The translations under genes were made by a program, and so were the position numbers. DNA of 64,000 nucleotides, taken from Gammaproteobacteria bacterium. GTDB lineage: Bacteria > Pseudomonadota > Gammaproteobacteria > Pseudomonadales > Halieaceae. Positions 53,409-61,335 of this stretch are shown piece by piece. A model generated the notes under the pieces. That model made no database searches, was not told where the DNA came from, and saw nothing but the letters and a program-made list of their open reading frames with translations. The number at the start of each line of letters is the position of its first letter. The first letter of the stretch is position 1. The stretch lies in NCBI GenBank assembly GCA_024644535.1, contig JAHEKX010000008.1:136818-200817 (forward strand), written 5' to 3'.

Positions 53409-54128
53409 ATGATCATTAGCCACAAATACCGTTTTATTTTTATCAAGACTCACAAGACAGCGGGCAGCTCTGTCGAAACCATGCTGTCGCAACTTTGCGG
53501 CCCCGATGACATTGTGTCGACCATGGACCCTCCGGCCCAGGATCACGGGCCTCGCAACTGGATCGGCAACTCGCCACTCGACAAGCTCTACGCAAAATAC
53601 GAGCGCATGCGCAAACTGATTCATAAGGACAGTTTATTTCTAAATAAACACTACTACCAACACATGGGTGGCGCTCGTATTAAACAACTGTGTGGCGATG
53701 AGGTTTGGAACTCATATTACAAATTTTGTTTCGACCGGAACCCCTGGGACAAAGTGGTATCATTTTACTGGTGGAAAATGCGCGGCAAAGCCGACAAGGT
53801 GCCTTTTAGTGAATGGTTGCGTATAAAAAAACTACCGCTCGACCATCAACTCTATTGCTTGGGCAATGAGGTTGCGGTCGACTTTTTAGGCTGCTATGAA
53901 ACACTCGACCAAGATTTACAAACAGTACTTAAACACATAGGCATCGAAAATCCGCCAGAGCTCCCCCAAGTAAAAACAGGCGTTCGCAAAGATAAAGCGC
54001 ATTTCTCTGGCGCCTACGATCAAGCGGACCGAGAATTTGTCGCCGACCTGTTCGCCAAAGAAATCGAATTATTGGGCTACGATTTTGAGGGCTGTATGCA
54101 GCCAAGGCCCTGGGTCAAAGGACCTTAA
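53409..54128 (+). CDS. Sulfotransferase family 2 (carbohydrate-type) protein
   Basis: 239 aa from ATG 53409 (AGGA 7 nt upstream). The N-terminal RFIFIKTHKTAGSSVETMLS is the 5'-phosphosulfate loop of Sulfotransfer_2 proteins, and YYKFCFDRNPWDKVVSFYWW holds the 3'-phosphate site. These enzymes usually sulfate cell-surface sugars. It differs in family from the sulfotransferase 8 bp upstream, so the pair may modify two positions. Its 3' end overlaps the convergent ELM1-type gene by 14 bp. Confidence 0.86.
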   Translation: MIISHKYRFIFIKTHKTAGSSVETMLSQLCGPDDIVSTMDPPAQDHGPRNWIGNSPLDKLYAKYERMRKLIHKDSLFLNKHYYQHMGGARIKQLCGDEVWNSYYKFCFDRNPWDKVVSFYWWKMRGKADKVPFSEWLRIKKLPLDHQLYCLGNEVAVDFLGCYETLDQDLQTVLKHIGIENPPELPQVKTGVRKDKAHFSGAYDQADREFVADLFAKEIELLGYDFEGCMQPRPWVKGP

Positions 54129-55152
54129 GGTCTGCCAGCACGGCGCCGATTTGCGTCTGCCAGAAACGATCGAGTTGTGAATCGGCGATGTCGTTATTCT
54201 GGTCCAAAATGACTTCGTCACCAACAAGCCTCGTAATCATACCCCGAGACTCTAGACGGGTGATCAACGATGCAACGCGGGTAGGTAATTCGGCACTCTG
54301 GGGGCTAAAGACCAACGGCATAAAGCCCGCCGAACAGGCTTCCGCAATCATAGAAACCGAATCAACGGTCACCAGAACGGCATCGGACGCCGCCAAATAT
54401 TCGGCCATACAGCGTTCCTCGAACTGATTGAACCATACGGCTTTTTGTAAGCAATCATTGGGAATGAGCTGCTGCAAACTCTTCTCGTTATTTGATCCTG
54501 TCCGGCGCGAGGTCGATAACAGTATGGTGTGTGATTCATCGGCGGCGAAACCTCGAACGAGCTGAGCTAGCCGCGTCCAATCCTTCAAAGTGTATTGACA
54601 ACCCGCGCCATCACCACCAACTAAGACCGCCAACACCTTTTGTTTTTCTGCCACACCCCAGCCCGCTCTAACCTCTCGTTTAACTGCTTTCGGGACGGCC
54701 CCATGAGCTGACGGCGGCAGCGGCATTTGGACCCATCGATCCATAGACCCGTCAGCATCGGTCGCAAAGACCCAACCTAGCCGGTCTGGTCTGAGCCCCC
54801 GAGCTGAGCCCAAAAACACTCCGGTTATGCCCTTGCTCGCCTGACAGGCCGCCAAGGCAAATGACGACTTCCCTCCAGCAGCCAAAACGAGATCAGGCCG
54901 AACATGCTCGAGCGATAATCCATACAAAAGTAAGACTGCACGGCGCCAAAGTATGGTCGGAAAATGATTAATAATTAACGTCAATAATGGACGCATGATT
55001 GCCGCAACGGGCAGGCCAATTGTCGCTTCACTCACCTGTATTTGCGCGGCCTGACGCAAATAACGTACAAACCCATTGGGCTTGGTTTCATGCCCCGGTT
55101 TGCCGTCGCGCAGTATCAATACCCGCAGTTCTTTTTGATCCAGTTCGGTCAT
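54115..55152 (-). CDS. Second ELM1/GtrOC1-family glycosyltransferase-like protein
   Basis: 345 aa. RVLILRDGKPGHETKPNGFV near the N-terminus and SDAVLVTVDSVSMIAEACSA near the C-terminus align with the paralogue at 51632–52540 (WLYLHDGKPGHFNQ and ISPDSVSMVYEALS). The middle has VLVGGDGAGCQYTLKDW. A hydrophobic stretch around residues 45–75 (IMRPLLTLIINHFPTILWRR) may hold it at the membrane. It is on the strand opposite to the exporter–sulfotransferase set, overlapping the second sulfotransferase end by 14 bp, and is likely part of the same surface-glycan pathway. Confidence 0.8.
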   Translation of the reverse strand: MTELDQKELRVLILRDGKPGHETKPNGFVRYLRQAAQIQVSEATIGLPVAAIMRPLLTLIINHFPTILWRRAVLLLYGLSLEHVRPDLVLAAGGKSSFALAACQASKGITGVFLGSARGLRPDRLGWVFATDADGSMDRWVQMPLPPSAHGAVPKAVKREVRAGWGVAEKQKVLAVLVGGDGAGCQYTLKDWTRLAQLVRGFAADESHTILLSTSRRTGSNNEKSLQQLIPNDCLQKAVWFNQFEERCMAEYLAASDAVLVTVDSVSMIAEACSAGFMPLVFSPQSAELPTRVASLITRLESRGMITRLVGDEVILDQNNDIADSQLDRFWQTQIGAVLADLKVL

Positions 55153-55252
55153 TTTTTAATGTTCTTCAACGCAGGTCTTGCATACTCTTGCCAAGCCCCG
55201 AGCCATATGTTCTGATCTGGTCAGTATAAACCAGAATAGAATCAATCCCAGC

Positions 55253-56623
55253 ATGAGTGTGAATATAGACCAATTGACACAACTTCTTGGCCCGCGAGGC
55301 ACTCTTCTTGGTGACGACGTAAAAGCACGCCCAAATTATGCCTGGGGCATGGGCTCGTGCCCCGCGCGAGCCATCATACGCCCAAGCAGCACCGAGGCTT
55401 TAGCCGACGCCATGGCGATGTGTTACGACGCCCACCAAACCATGGTGCCCTGGGGTGGCTTGACGGGCTTGGTGAATGGCATAACCTGTGCTGAGCAAGA
55501 TATTGCGATATCGCTAGAACTCATGAATGGCATTGACTCATTCGATGCCGATGCGGGGGTAATGGTTGTTAAAGCAGGAACCCCGTTACAAGTCGTACAA
55601 GACGCGGCGCGCGAAAAAGGCTGGTTATTCCCGGTAGATCTCGGAGCGCGAGGTACGGCGACCATCGGCGGCATGATAGCAACCAATGCTGGCGGCAACA
55701 GCGTTATACGCTACGGCATGATGCGCCATCAAATACTGGGTATAGAGGCCGTGCTTCCCGACGGCCGTATTATTGATGCCATGAACGAAATGCTAAAAAA
55801 CAATACCGGATACGACTTAAAACATCTACTCATTGGTGCCGAAGGTACACTTGGAATTGTGACTAAAGCAGTATTAAAACTGCAGCCCTCCCCTTTGCGG
55901 ACATTCACCGCTATGGTGGTATGTGATGATTTTGGGGGCGTGAAAAAGTTGCTTAAAAATGCCTCGACACAATTAGCCAGTAGCCTGACAGCGTTTGAAG
56001 CCATGTGGGGCAATTATTACGATTTAAATGTCGCTGAAACCGGCCGGCATCAAGCGGTACTTCCCCCTCATCAAGCCTTTTACGTATTGCTAGAAAGTAG
56101 TCACAGCGAGATCACCGAGACTAACCCGCTTGAAGTGTTTTTGGAAGAGCAGCTCGGAACCGAGGTCATAAGTGATGCAGTCATAGCTAATTCGGCTCAG
56201 CAGGCCGACCAGCTGTGGGCCATTCGCGATGACGTTGAAGCTAAGGTCATAGCACATAAACCCACCATTGGCTATGATGTCAGCCTGCCCTTAAGGCATA
56301 TGCAGGCTTATACCGAGCAGCTAGAGCGCGCTTTGCGGGAATGTGACCCCAATGTGAAGTGCGTGATCTTTGGGCACCTAGGTGATGGCAACATCCATCT
56401 AGGCATAGGCCCTGCCCCTGATAAAAAAGCCATTGACGATATCGTCTACAACTTGCTGACCCAATTTAAAGGCTCGGTATCGGCTGAGCACGGTATCGGA
56501 TTGGACAAAAGAGCCTATTTAAACTTGTGCCGAACCGAAGCAGAAATACACGTCATGAAAAGTATTAAAGCCGCTATTGATCCCCGTGGTCTTATGAATC
56601 CCGGTAAAGTATTCGCCCAATGA
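55253..56623 (+). CDS. FAD-binding oxidoreductase (D-lactate/glycolate dehydrogenase type)
   Basis: 456 aa from ATG 55253. The PCMH FAD-binding half has IIRPSSTEALADAMAMCYDA, VPWGGLTGLVNGI and GARGTATIGGMIATNAGGNS. The C-terminal cap has HLGDGNIHLGIG and VSAEHGIGLDKRAYL, ending DPRGLMNPGKVF. This pattern fits the GlcD/D-2-hydroxyglutarate dehydrogenase group acting on D-2-hydroxy acids; the exact substrate is open. No Fe–S or GlcE/F partners are adjacent. It overlaps the DUF302 gene by ATGA. The start has only a weak ribosome site; a GTG two codons on is also possible. Confidence 0.9.
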   Translation: MSVNIDQLTQLLGPRGTLLGDDVKARPNYAWGMGSCPARAIIRPSSTEALADAMAMCYDAHQTMVPWGGLTGLVNGITCAEQDIAISLELMNGIDSFDADAGVMVVKAGTPLQVVQDAAREKGWLFPVDLGARGTATIGGMIATNAGGNSVIRYGMMRHQILGIEAVLPDGRIIDAMNEMLKNNTGYDLKHLLIGAEGTLGIVTKAVLKLQPSPLRTFTAMVVCDDFGGVKKLLKNASTQLASSLTAFEAMWGNYYDLNVAETGRHQAVLPPHQAFYVLLESSHSEITETNPLEVFLEEQLGTEVISDAVIANSAQQADQLWAIRDDVEAKVIAHKPTIGYDVSLPLRHMQAYTEQLERALRECDPNVKCVIFGHLGDGNIHLGIGPAPDKKAIDDIVYNLLTQFKGSVSAEHGIGLDKRAYLNLCRTEAEIHVMKSIKAAIDPRGLMNPGKVFAQ

Positions 56624-57105
56624 AAAGACTTATCAGCTTACCACTAGCCTTGTGCCTTAGCGTTATTGCCTATAGAGCGTCAAGCCAAGTCACCGGACCC
56701 GAGGAGCTGGGCCCGGCACTCGTTTGGACTGTGCAGGGCGACTTTAGAGATGTTAAGCAGGACATCGTAACCACTATAGAGGCCAAAGGCCTAGTGGTCT
56801 CTTACACGGCCTACGCGGCCAATATGCTGGCCCGAACATCGGAGGCAGTAACCGACGCAAAGCCGGTATATGACCAAGGTGAATCGATACTATTTTGCAA
56901 AGCTGATCTAAGCCACGAATTGGCACGGCAAAACCCGCACAATATTGTGCTGTGCCCTTATTCCATCAGTTTATATACTTTGATTGAAGCCCCGGCTACC
57001 ACCTATGTCAGTGTTCGATTGCCAGCACTGCAAGTGCCTGCCTATATCGCAGTCCACGATTTACTCGAGCAAATCGTAGAAAAAGCCTTAGAGTGGTACC
57101 GCTGA
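56620..57105 (+). CDS. Exported DUF302-like protein
   Basis: 161 aa with a Sec signal (ISLPLALCLSVIAYRASS). The remainder resembles the DUF302 domain: a GLVVSYTAYAANML segment, then LFCKADLSHELARQNPHNIV followed by LCPYSISLYTL and TYVSVRLPAL. DUF302 proteins of this form are often seen beside sox genes, and soxB ends convergently only 4 bp away, so a role in sulfur metabolism is possible but unproven. Coupled by ATGA to the FAD oxidoreductase. Confidence 0.75.
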   Translation: MKRLISLPLALCLSVIAYRASSQVTGPEELGPALVWTVQGDFRDVKQDIVTTIEAKGLVVSYTAYAANMLARTSEAVTDAKPVYDQGESILFCKADLSHELARQNPHNIVLCPYSISLYTLIEAPATTYVSVRLPALQVPAYIAVHDLLEQIVEKALEWYR

Positions 57106-57109
57106 CACC

Positions 57110-58891
57110 TTAAGCAAGTTTGCCCAGGTAACTTTCAAGACCCGGATTATCTGCTTTGACGCCTTTAAGAACAGGCGTATTCATTTTATCGACTTTCACA
57201 GTTTTGGCGTCGCGAAGGTAATCGGCGACCACATCCCAAATGGGTGCGCCCGGCGACTGCGAGCCCACAGTTGCCCAACCAGCAACTTTGTAATTCTTGG
57301 CAGCTTCGATTTTTTCACCGCTATCTAAGGTCATATTGGTGATACGCGAGCCGAATTGTCCTTGAGGCTCGATAACGTAGTTCAAACCACCACAACGCAC
57401 CATATCACCACCCTGCTGGTAATACGGATCACTGTTAAACAGGTTATCCGCCACGTCCTCTAAGATCGCTTTTAGATTTTCTCCGGACATTTCGCGAGCA
57501 TAGGTCTCTGGGTAGGTCATACAGGTCTGGTCCATCACGCGGTCCATGGTAATAGTCTCACCCGGCAATACCGTTGTGCCCCAGCGAAAACCTGGCGACA
57601 GTGAAATTTGCGCGCCTAGCTGTGTGCGCAAAGCATCGCAAATTACTTGGTCAAAGGTGCCATTAAAATTCCCGCGTCGATACAGCAAAGAATCAGCGAC
57701 AGCCAATTCTTCGTTCAGTATGTCTAAATACGGCGCCCGAACACCGTCAATAAAGCTCTTCATCTCAGGGTCTGGGGCCAGGAGTTCCGAAAATACAGGT
57801 AGCAAGCGATAGCGGTAGTCTTTGACGCGTCCTTTACCTAAATCCAAGTCTAGCACGCCAACGAACTTGCCGTTGGAACCCGCGTTGGTAACCAGAGTGA
57901 CACCGCCTGAGTTCTTCACTTCTACCGGCACAGGCACGCCATCGTGCGTATGGCCACCCAAAATAACATCGATGCCCGAGACTTGGCTTGCCAACTTGAG
58001 GTCGACATCCATACCGTTATGAGACAGCAGAATAATAGCATCCACGTCTTCATTGGCACGAATATCATCGACCAAGTCGGCCAAATCGTTCTCTCGGATA
58101 CCAAAGGTCCAATTCGGTATAAACCGTTTGGGGTTGGCAATTGGGGTATAGGGGAATGCTTGGCCAATAACAGCCACGCGTTGCTCGCCCATCTCTTTAA
58201 TATCGTAAGGCTTAAACACGTGCCCTGTCATATCATCGTAGACGGGCACGCCATCAAACAGAGCCTCATCACTGGCATAGGTATTCTGCGCCACAAAAGT
58301 GCCATTAAACTGTTCGACATTGGCTAAGATTTCATCTTCTAAGTAGGTGAATTCCCAATGGCCGGTCATGATATCCACGCCCAGTCTGTTCGTGGCCTCG
58401 ACCATATCCTGACCACGCGTCCAATACGCGGTACCTGAACCTTGCCAGGTGTCGCCACCATCAAGCAACAAACTACGCCCGTCGGGCACCGAGCCGCGCA
58501 ACTGATCGATTAGTGTTTTGAGGTGTGCAAAACCGCCCACCTTACCAAAGCGGCTGGCAGCTTCCTCGAAGTTCAAATAGGTCAACGCATGTGATTGCAT
58601 CGCCGACGCGTCACTAAGTTCAGATAATAAACTTTTCCCCACCTTATGAGGCCACCGGCCGTACATACCACCGAACCCTAAGTTGACATTGGGTTCACGA
58701 AAGTAAATTGGATTTAACTGCGCATGGGTATCCGTAATGTGCAACAGACGAGCAGAGCCAAACGTGGGAACATCGTATAACGATGCAGCCGCGCTAGACC
58801 ACGCTTTTGAACTTGCTGATAAGCCAACACCCGCCATACTGAAAGCGGCACTTGAGCGCATCAGCAAATCTAAAAACTCGCGACGATTCAT
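57110..58891 (-). CDS. soxB: Thiosulfohydrolase SoxB
   Basis: 593 aa. Periplasmic dimanganese enzyme releasing sulfate from SoxY-bound thiosulfonate. A Tat signal (MNRREFLDLLMRSSAAFSMA) leads. The 5'-nucleotidase-type metallophosphoesterase domain has LLHITDTHAQLNPIYF, LLLDGGDTWQGSGTAYW, TGHWEFTY where plain 5'-nucleotidases have GNHEFD, and GIDVILGGHTHDGVPVP. The C-terminal domain has VICDALRTQLGAQISLSPGF. Last of the sox operon, 11 bp after the SoxK-like gene. Confidence 0.97.
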   Translation of the reverse strand: MNRREFLDLLMRSSAAFSMAGVGLSASSKAWSSAAASLYDVPTFGSARLLHITDTHAQLNPIYFREPNVNLGFGGMYGRWPHKVGKSLLSELSDASAMQSHALTYLNFEEAASRFGKVGGFAHLKTLIDQLRGSVPDGRSLLLDGGDTWQGSGTAYWTRGQDMVEATNRLGVDIMTGHWEFTYLEDEILANVEQFNGTFVAQNTYASDEALFDGVPVYDDMTGHVFKPYDIKEMGEQRVAVIGQAFPYTPIANPKRFIPNWTFGIRENDLADLVDDIRANEDVDAIILLSHNGMDVDLKLASQVSGIDVILGGHTHDGVPVPVEVKNSGGVTLVTNAGSNGKFVGVLDLDLGKGRVKDYRYRLLPVFSELLAPDPEMKSFIDGVRAPYLDILNEELAVADSLLYRRGNFNGTFDQVICDALRTQLGAQISLSPGFRWGTTVLPGETITMDRVMDQTCMTYPETYAREMSGENLKAILEDVADNLFNSDPYYQQGGDMVRCGGLNYVIEPQGQFGSRITNMTLDSGEKIEAAKNYKVAGWATVGSQSPGAPIWDVVADYLRDAKTVKVDKMNTPVLKGVKADNPGLESYLGKLA

Positions 58892-58902
58892 ACTGACCTC
58901 TG

Positions 58903-59217
58903 TTATTTAGGTACGCGGGATTGCCAAGCCGTATTTTCATAGTCTGCTTGCTTCATCGCAGCGTTCGCGGTGTCTAGCGCTCGTTGTGCATGAATCATAG
59001 CGTCTAAACAAGCATCTACGGTGCGCTCGGCTTTGGCATCGGCTAAGTAGGTTTCCGTTGGCACCCACGCAAAACCGCGTGCATCAACCGCAGCATATGC
59101 GCCTTGAGCCTTTTGGATTAAGCTGTCTGCCTCAGCGCAGTCTCCTGCAAACACGCTGGAGCTTGATAGCAGCACACCCAAAACCAGCGTGCCCGTGAAA
59201 TTAGGAATCATTACCAT
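58903..59217 (-). CDS. Small periplasmic SoxK/SAXB-like protein
   Basis: About 104 aa: Sec signal (NFTGTLVLGVLLSSSSVFA), then a helical Ala-rich domain with AYAAVDARGFAWVPTETYLA and AQRALDTANAAMKQADYENT. The size, the helical GxxW-centred layout and the position between soxA and soxB are like SoxK (the SoxAX-binding protein), which aids the SoxAX cytochrome. The match is from layout and not from a firm motif, so the name is tentative. Starts at 59217 or 59211 are both possible; the former is used. Confidence 0.55.
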   Translation of the reverse strand: MVMIPNFTGTLVLGVLLSSSSVFAGDCAEADSLIQKAQGAYAAVDARGFAWVPTETYLADAKAERTVDACLDAMIHAQRALDTANAAMKQADYENTAWQSRVPK

Positions 59218-59227
59218 CACCTTTGCC

Positions 59228-60031
59228 TTATTTGCGAGTGGTTGGGCCATTCAGTGGAAGACCATTGCTCATATAGGTCAAGAAATATTCTAGATTGCGG
59301 TATTCAACGCTTTGTAAATCAAAAGCTTTGGCCTTGACCTGATCGTTACATTCCATAAAACGCTTGTGCAAAGGGCCCACCTCATCCCATTTCGCGCGAT
59401 AGGTCGGCCAGTGAGTCACGTGACCTAAGGCTGCACTTAAGCGTTCAGACCGCAACTTATTACCCGCCATCTCTAGGTGGCAGGAGCTGCAGGCAAAATT
59501 CAACTGCCCACGACGCTGATAATAAAACGCCTTACCCTCTTCGTAAGCTGCCATAGCTTGGTCATTGGGAACGTCAACATTAATCGCCTGGCCGCGCGAT
59601 TCAAACGCTATATAAGCGGACAATGCCACCATGTCGTAGTCCGCATAATTTAGGGCCTCTTCACCATTGGCTTCACGGCAATTATTAAGTGCCAATTCCA
59701 AAGTCACCACGCCCTGCTGTTCGTCCCACATAGGGTAGCTTTGCTTCACAGCTGCAGAGCCGCCAAAACAGTCAGCGTAAGGGCCATCATCCCACAGAGC
59801 CTCGCCATCGAATACAGCGTCTTCGTATGGAGGGAAGCCCGATTCTAGCGCCTCCCATTGTTTACGCTTGTCTTCATCTAAAGCATAAGCACCGTTGATA
59901 TGCTCTTCCACTGCAACACTTGGAAAGCGCTTTTCAAAGAATTGAACAAAAGCCGCTCGATCTTCCTCTGGCCCTGCCGAAGCTGACAAACTTAAGCTTG
60001 CAAGAAGGGCTAGCGTTACTAAATGCTTCAT
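59228..60031 (-). CDS. soxA: Thiosulfate-oxidising cytochrome SoxA
   Basis: 267 aa with a Sec signal (LVTLALLASLSLSASA). SoxA with SoxX joins thiosulfate to the SoxY carrier Cys. One heme site is present (FACSSCHLEMAG) and the distal Cys ligand lies in HKRFMECNDQVKAKAFDL. The N-terminal half has ADCFGGS but no CxxCH, so it is the monoheme type. GHVTHWPTYRAKWDEVG is a SoxA signature. AGAGGT precedes the start. Between soxZ and the SoxK-like gene in the operon. Confidence 0.95.
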   Translation of the reverse strand: MKHLVTLALLASLSLSASAGPEEDRAAFVQFFEKRFPSVAVEEHINGAYALDEDKRKQWEALESGFPPYEDAVFDGEALWDDGPYADCFGGSAAVKQSYPMWDEQQGVVTLELALNNCREANGEEALNYADYDMVALSAYIAFESRGQAINVDVPNDQAMAAYEEGKAFYYQRRGQLNFACSSCHLEMAGNKLRSERLSAALGHVTHWPTYRAKWDEVGPLHKRFMECNDQVKAKAFDLQSVEYRNLEYFLTYMSNGLPLNGPTTRK

Positions 60032-60066
60032 AGGCTACCTCTAGTGCTTAACACCATTAACGACTT

Positions 60067-60480
60067 TTATTTCTTTTTACGGCCTTTGACGACTTGTTCT
60101 TCGGTGTCGCTAAAGCCTTGGTTGTCTGTCCACGATAATGCAAAGGTATCACCGGCTTCCACGCCTTTAACCGCAAAGTTAATGATCGGGTCTTTTGATA
60201 CCGAACCACTTAAGTCCGCTGCTAATACGACTTCACCATTGACCTTACACTCCCAGCCCACCAAGTGGTGTGTCTTGTGCTCCAGTATCGACACCTTGCC
60301 ATCTTTGATGACTGGGTTATCTTCTGCGTCGCGCTCGATACCGGGGGTCATCGGATGCACCACCATCGTCATCACCGACAGTACGTTATCGGCTGCATTG
60401 TCGGCTTCTTTCAAACGTAAGCGAACACGAGTGCGCGGCTTGTAGTTTGCTATTTCTTCTGAACGTGCATGATCTGCCAT
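60067..60480 (-). CDS. soxZ: Sulfur carrier complex subunit SoxZ
   Basis: Partner of SoxY in the SoxYZ swinging-arm carrier. At 137 aa it is longer than the usual 100–110: it has a 10–15-residue N-terminal extension, an inserted acidic segment (DAEDNPVIKDGKVSILEHK) and a very basic tail (VVKGRKKK). Core features are VRLRLKEADNAADNVLSVMT, VMTMVVHPMTPG and ISWTD-like FALSWTDNQGFSDTEE. GGAG is 7 nt before the ATG. No signal peptide of its own; SoxYZ is exported via the Tat signal of SoxY. Confidence 0.93.
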   Translation of the reverse strand: MADHARSEEIANYKPRTRVRLRLKEADNAADNVLSVMTMVVHPMTPGIERDAEDNPVIKDGKVSILEHKTHHLVGWECKVNGEVVLAADLSGSVSKDPIINFAVKGVEAGDTFALSWTDNQGFSDTEEQVVKGRKKK

Positions 60481-60499
60481 GATTTTCTCCTAATCCTGT

Positions 60500-60964
60500 T
60501 TAGCCGCCGCAACCGCCAAGCGTTGCCTTAACTTCTTTACTGGCTGAATAAAGTCCTTTGTCCGTCTCGACAATCGCATGCACCATCGTCGTGCCTGCCA
60601 ACTTGATAAAGGTCTCTAATTCAGGCTCGACCCTAGCGCTAAAATAAAATTTAGCCGATATGGGCGTCGGGTTCGCCTCCGCCATAAAAGTAATACTTTT
60701 TAAGGCGCCTAGCTTAGACTCGTCCACCGTCACTTTGACGTTGGTTTTCGCTGGACTTTCAGCAATATCGGGCAACTCTAAGGTAATACCATCAGATCCG
60801 TCGGTGATATCTTGACCACCAAACATCGTGCTGCGTGCTTTGGCAAAGTCACCCAAACCAAAAGCTTCTGAATTCCGTGCGAACGCACTTAAGGGCATAG
60901 CGACTAGGGCTGCGGCGGCCATTAAACCTTGTACGATACGACGTCTTGAAAATAACTTAGACAT
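60500..60964 (-). CDS. soxY: Sulfur carrier protein SoxY
   Basis: 154 aa. A Tat signal (SRRRIVQGLMAAAALVAMP) carries SoxYZ to the periplasm. The C-terminus ends ATLGGCGG, the canonical GGCGG arm whose Cys holds the sulfur intermediates during thiosulfate oxidation. The immunoglobulin-like core has ITLELPDIAESPAKTNVKVT. 19 bp from soxZ; GGAG upstream of the ATG. Confidence 0.97.
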   Translation of the reverse strand: MSKLFSRRRIVQGLMAAAALVAMPLSAFARNSEAFGLGDFAKARSTMFGGQDITDGSDGITLELPDIAESPAKTNVKVTVDESKLGALKSITFMAEANPTPISAKFYFSARVEPELETFIKLAGTTMVHAIVETDKGLYSASKEVKATLGGCGG

Positions 60965-60981
60965 ACTACTCTCCGTTGCTG

Positions 60982-61335
60982 TTATAAAGAGTGGACGAAA
61001 TCAACCATCCACTCCAGTTCTTGATCGGTTAATATGTAATGCGCTCCGTATGGAGGCATATTGGTATTCGGGTTTCGGACTCTTGGATCGGCAATTTGTG
61101 CTTTCAACTGATTCCGATCAGGGTAACGCAACTGCATCATAATTAAAGCTGGTCCACTGTTACCGGGTTGCTCAGCACCCTCAGCCATGTGGCAAGAAAA
61201 ACAGTTGCCCGCGTTCCGATCGACTGCCAAATCGTAGCCTTTGGCAATGCGTTCTTCCAGAGTTAACTCTGCGGCGCCTAGGCTGACGCTGCAAAGCAGC
61301 GCAACGGCAGTAAATATCAACTTCAACTTCGGCAT
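60982..61335 (-). CDS. soxX: Monoheme cytochrome c SoxX
   Basis: 117 aa with a Sec signal (KLIFTAVALLCSVSLGA). One heme site, NCFSCHMAEGAEQPGNSGPA, and the axial Met near NTNMPPYGAHYILTDQELEW, as in SoxX. It accepts electrons in the SoxAX complex. Its ATG overlaps the soxD stop (TAATG), so translation is coupled. Confidence 0.93.
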   Translation of the reverse strand: MPKLKLIFTAVALLCSVSLGAAELTLEERIAKGYDLAVDRNAGNCFSCHMAEGAEQPGNSGPALIMMQLRYPDRNQLKAQIADPRVRNPNTNMPPYGAHYILTDQELEWMVDFVHSL

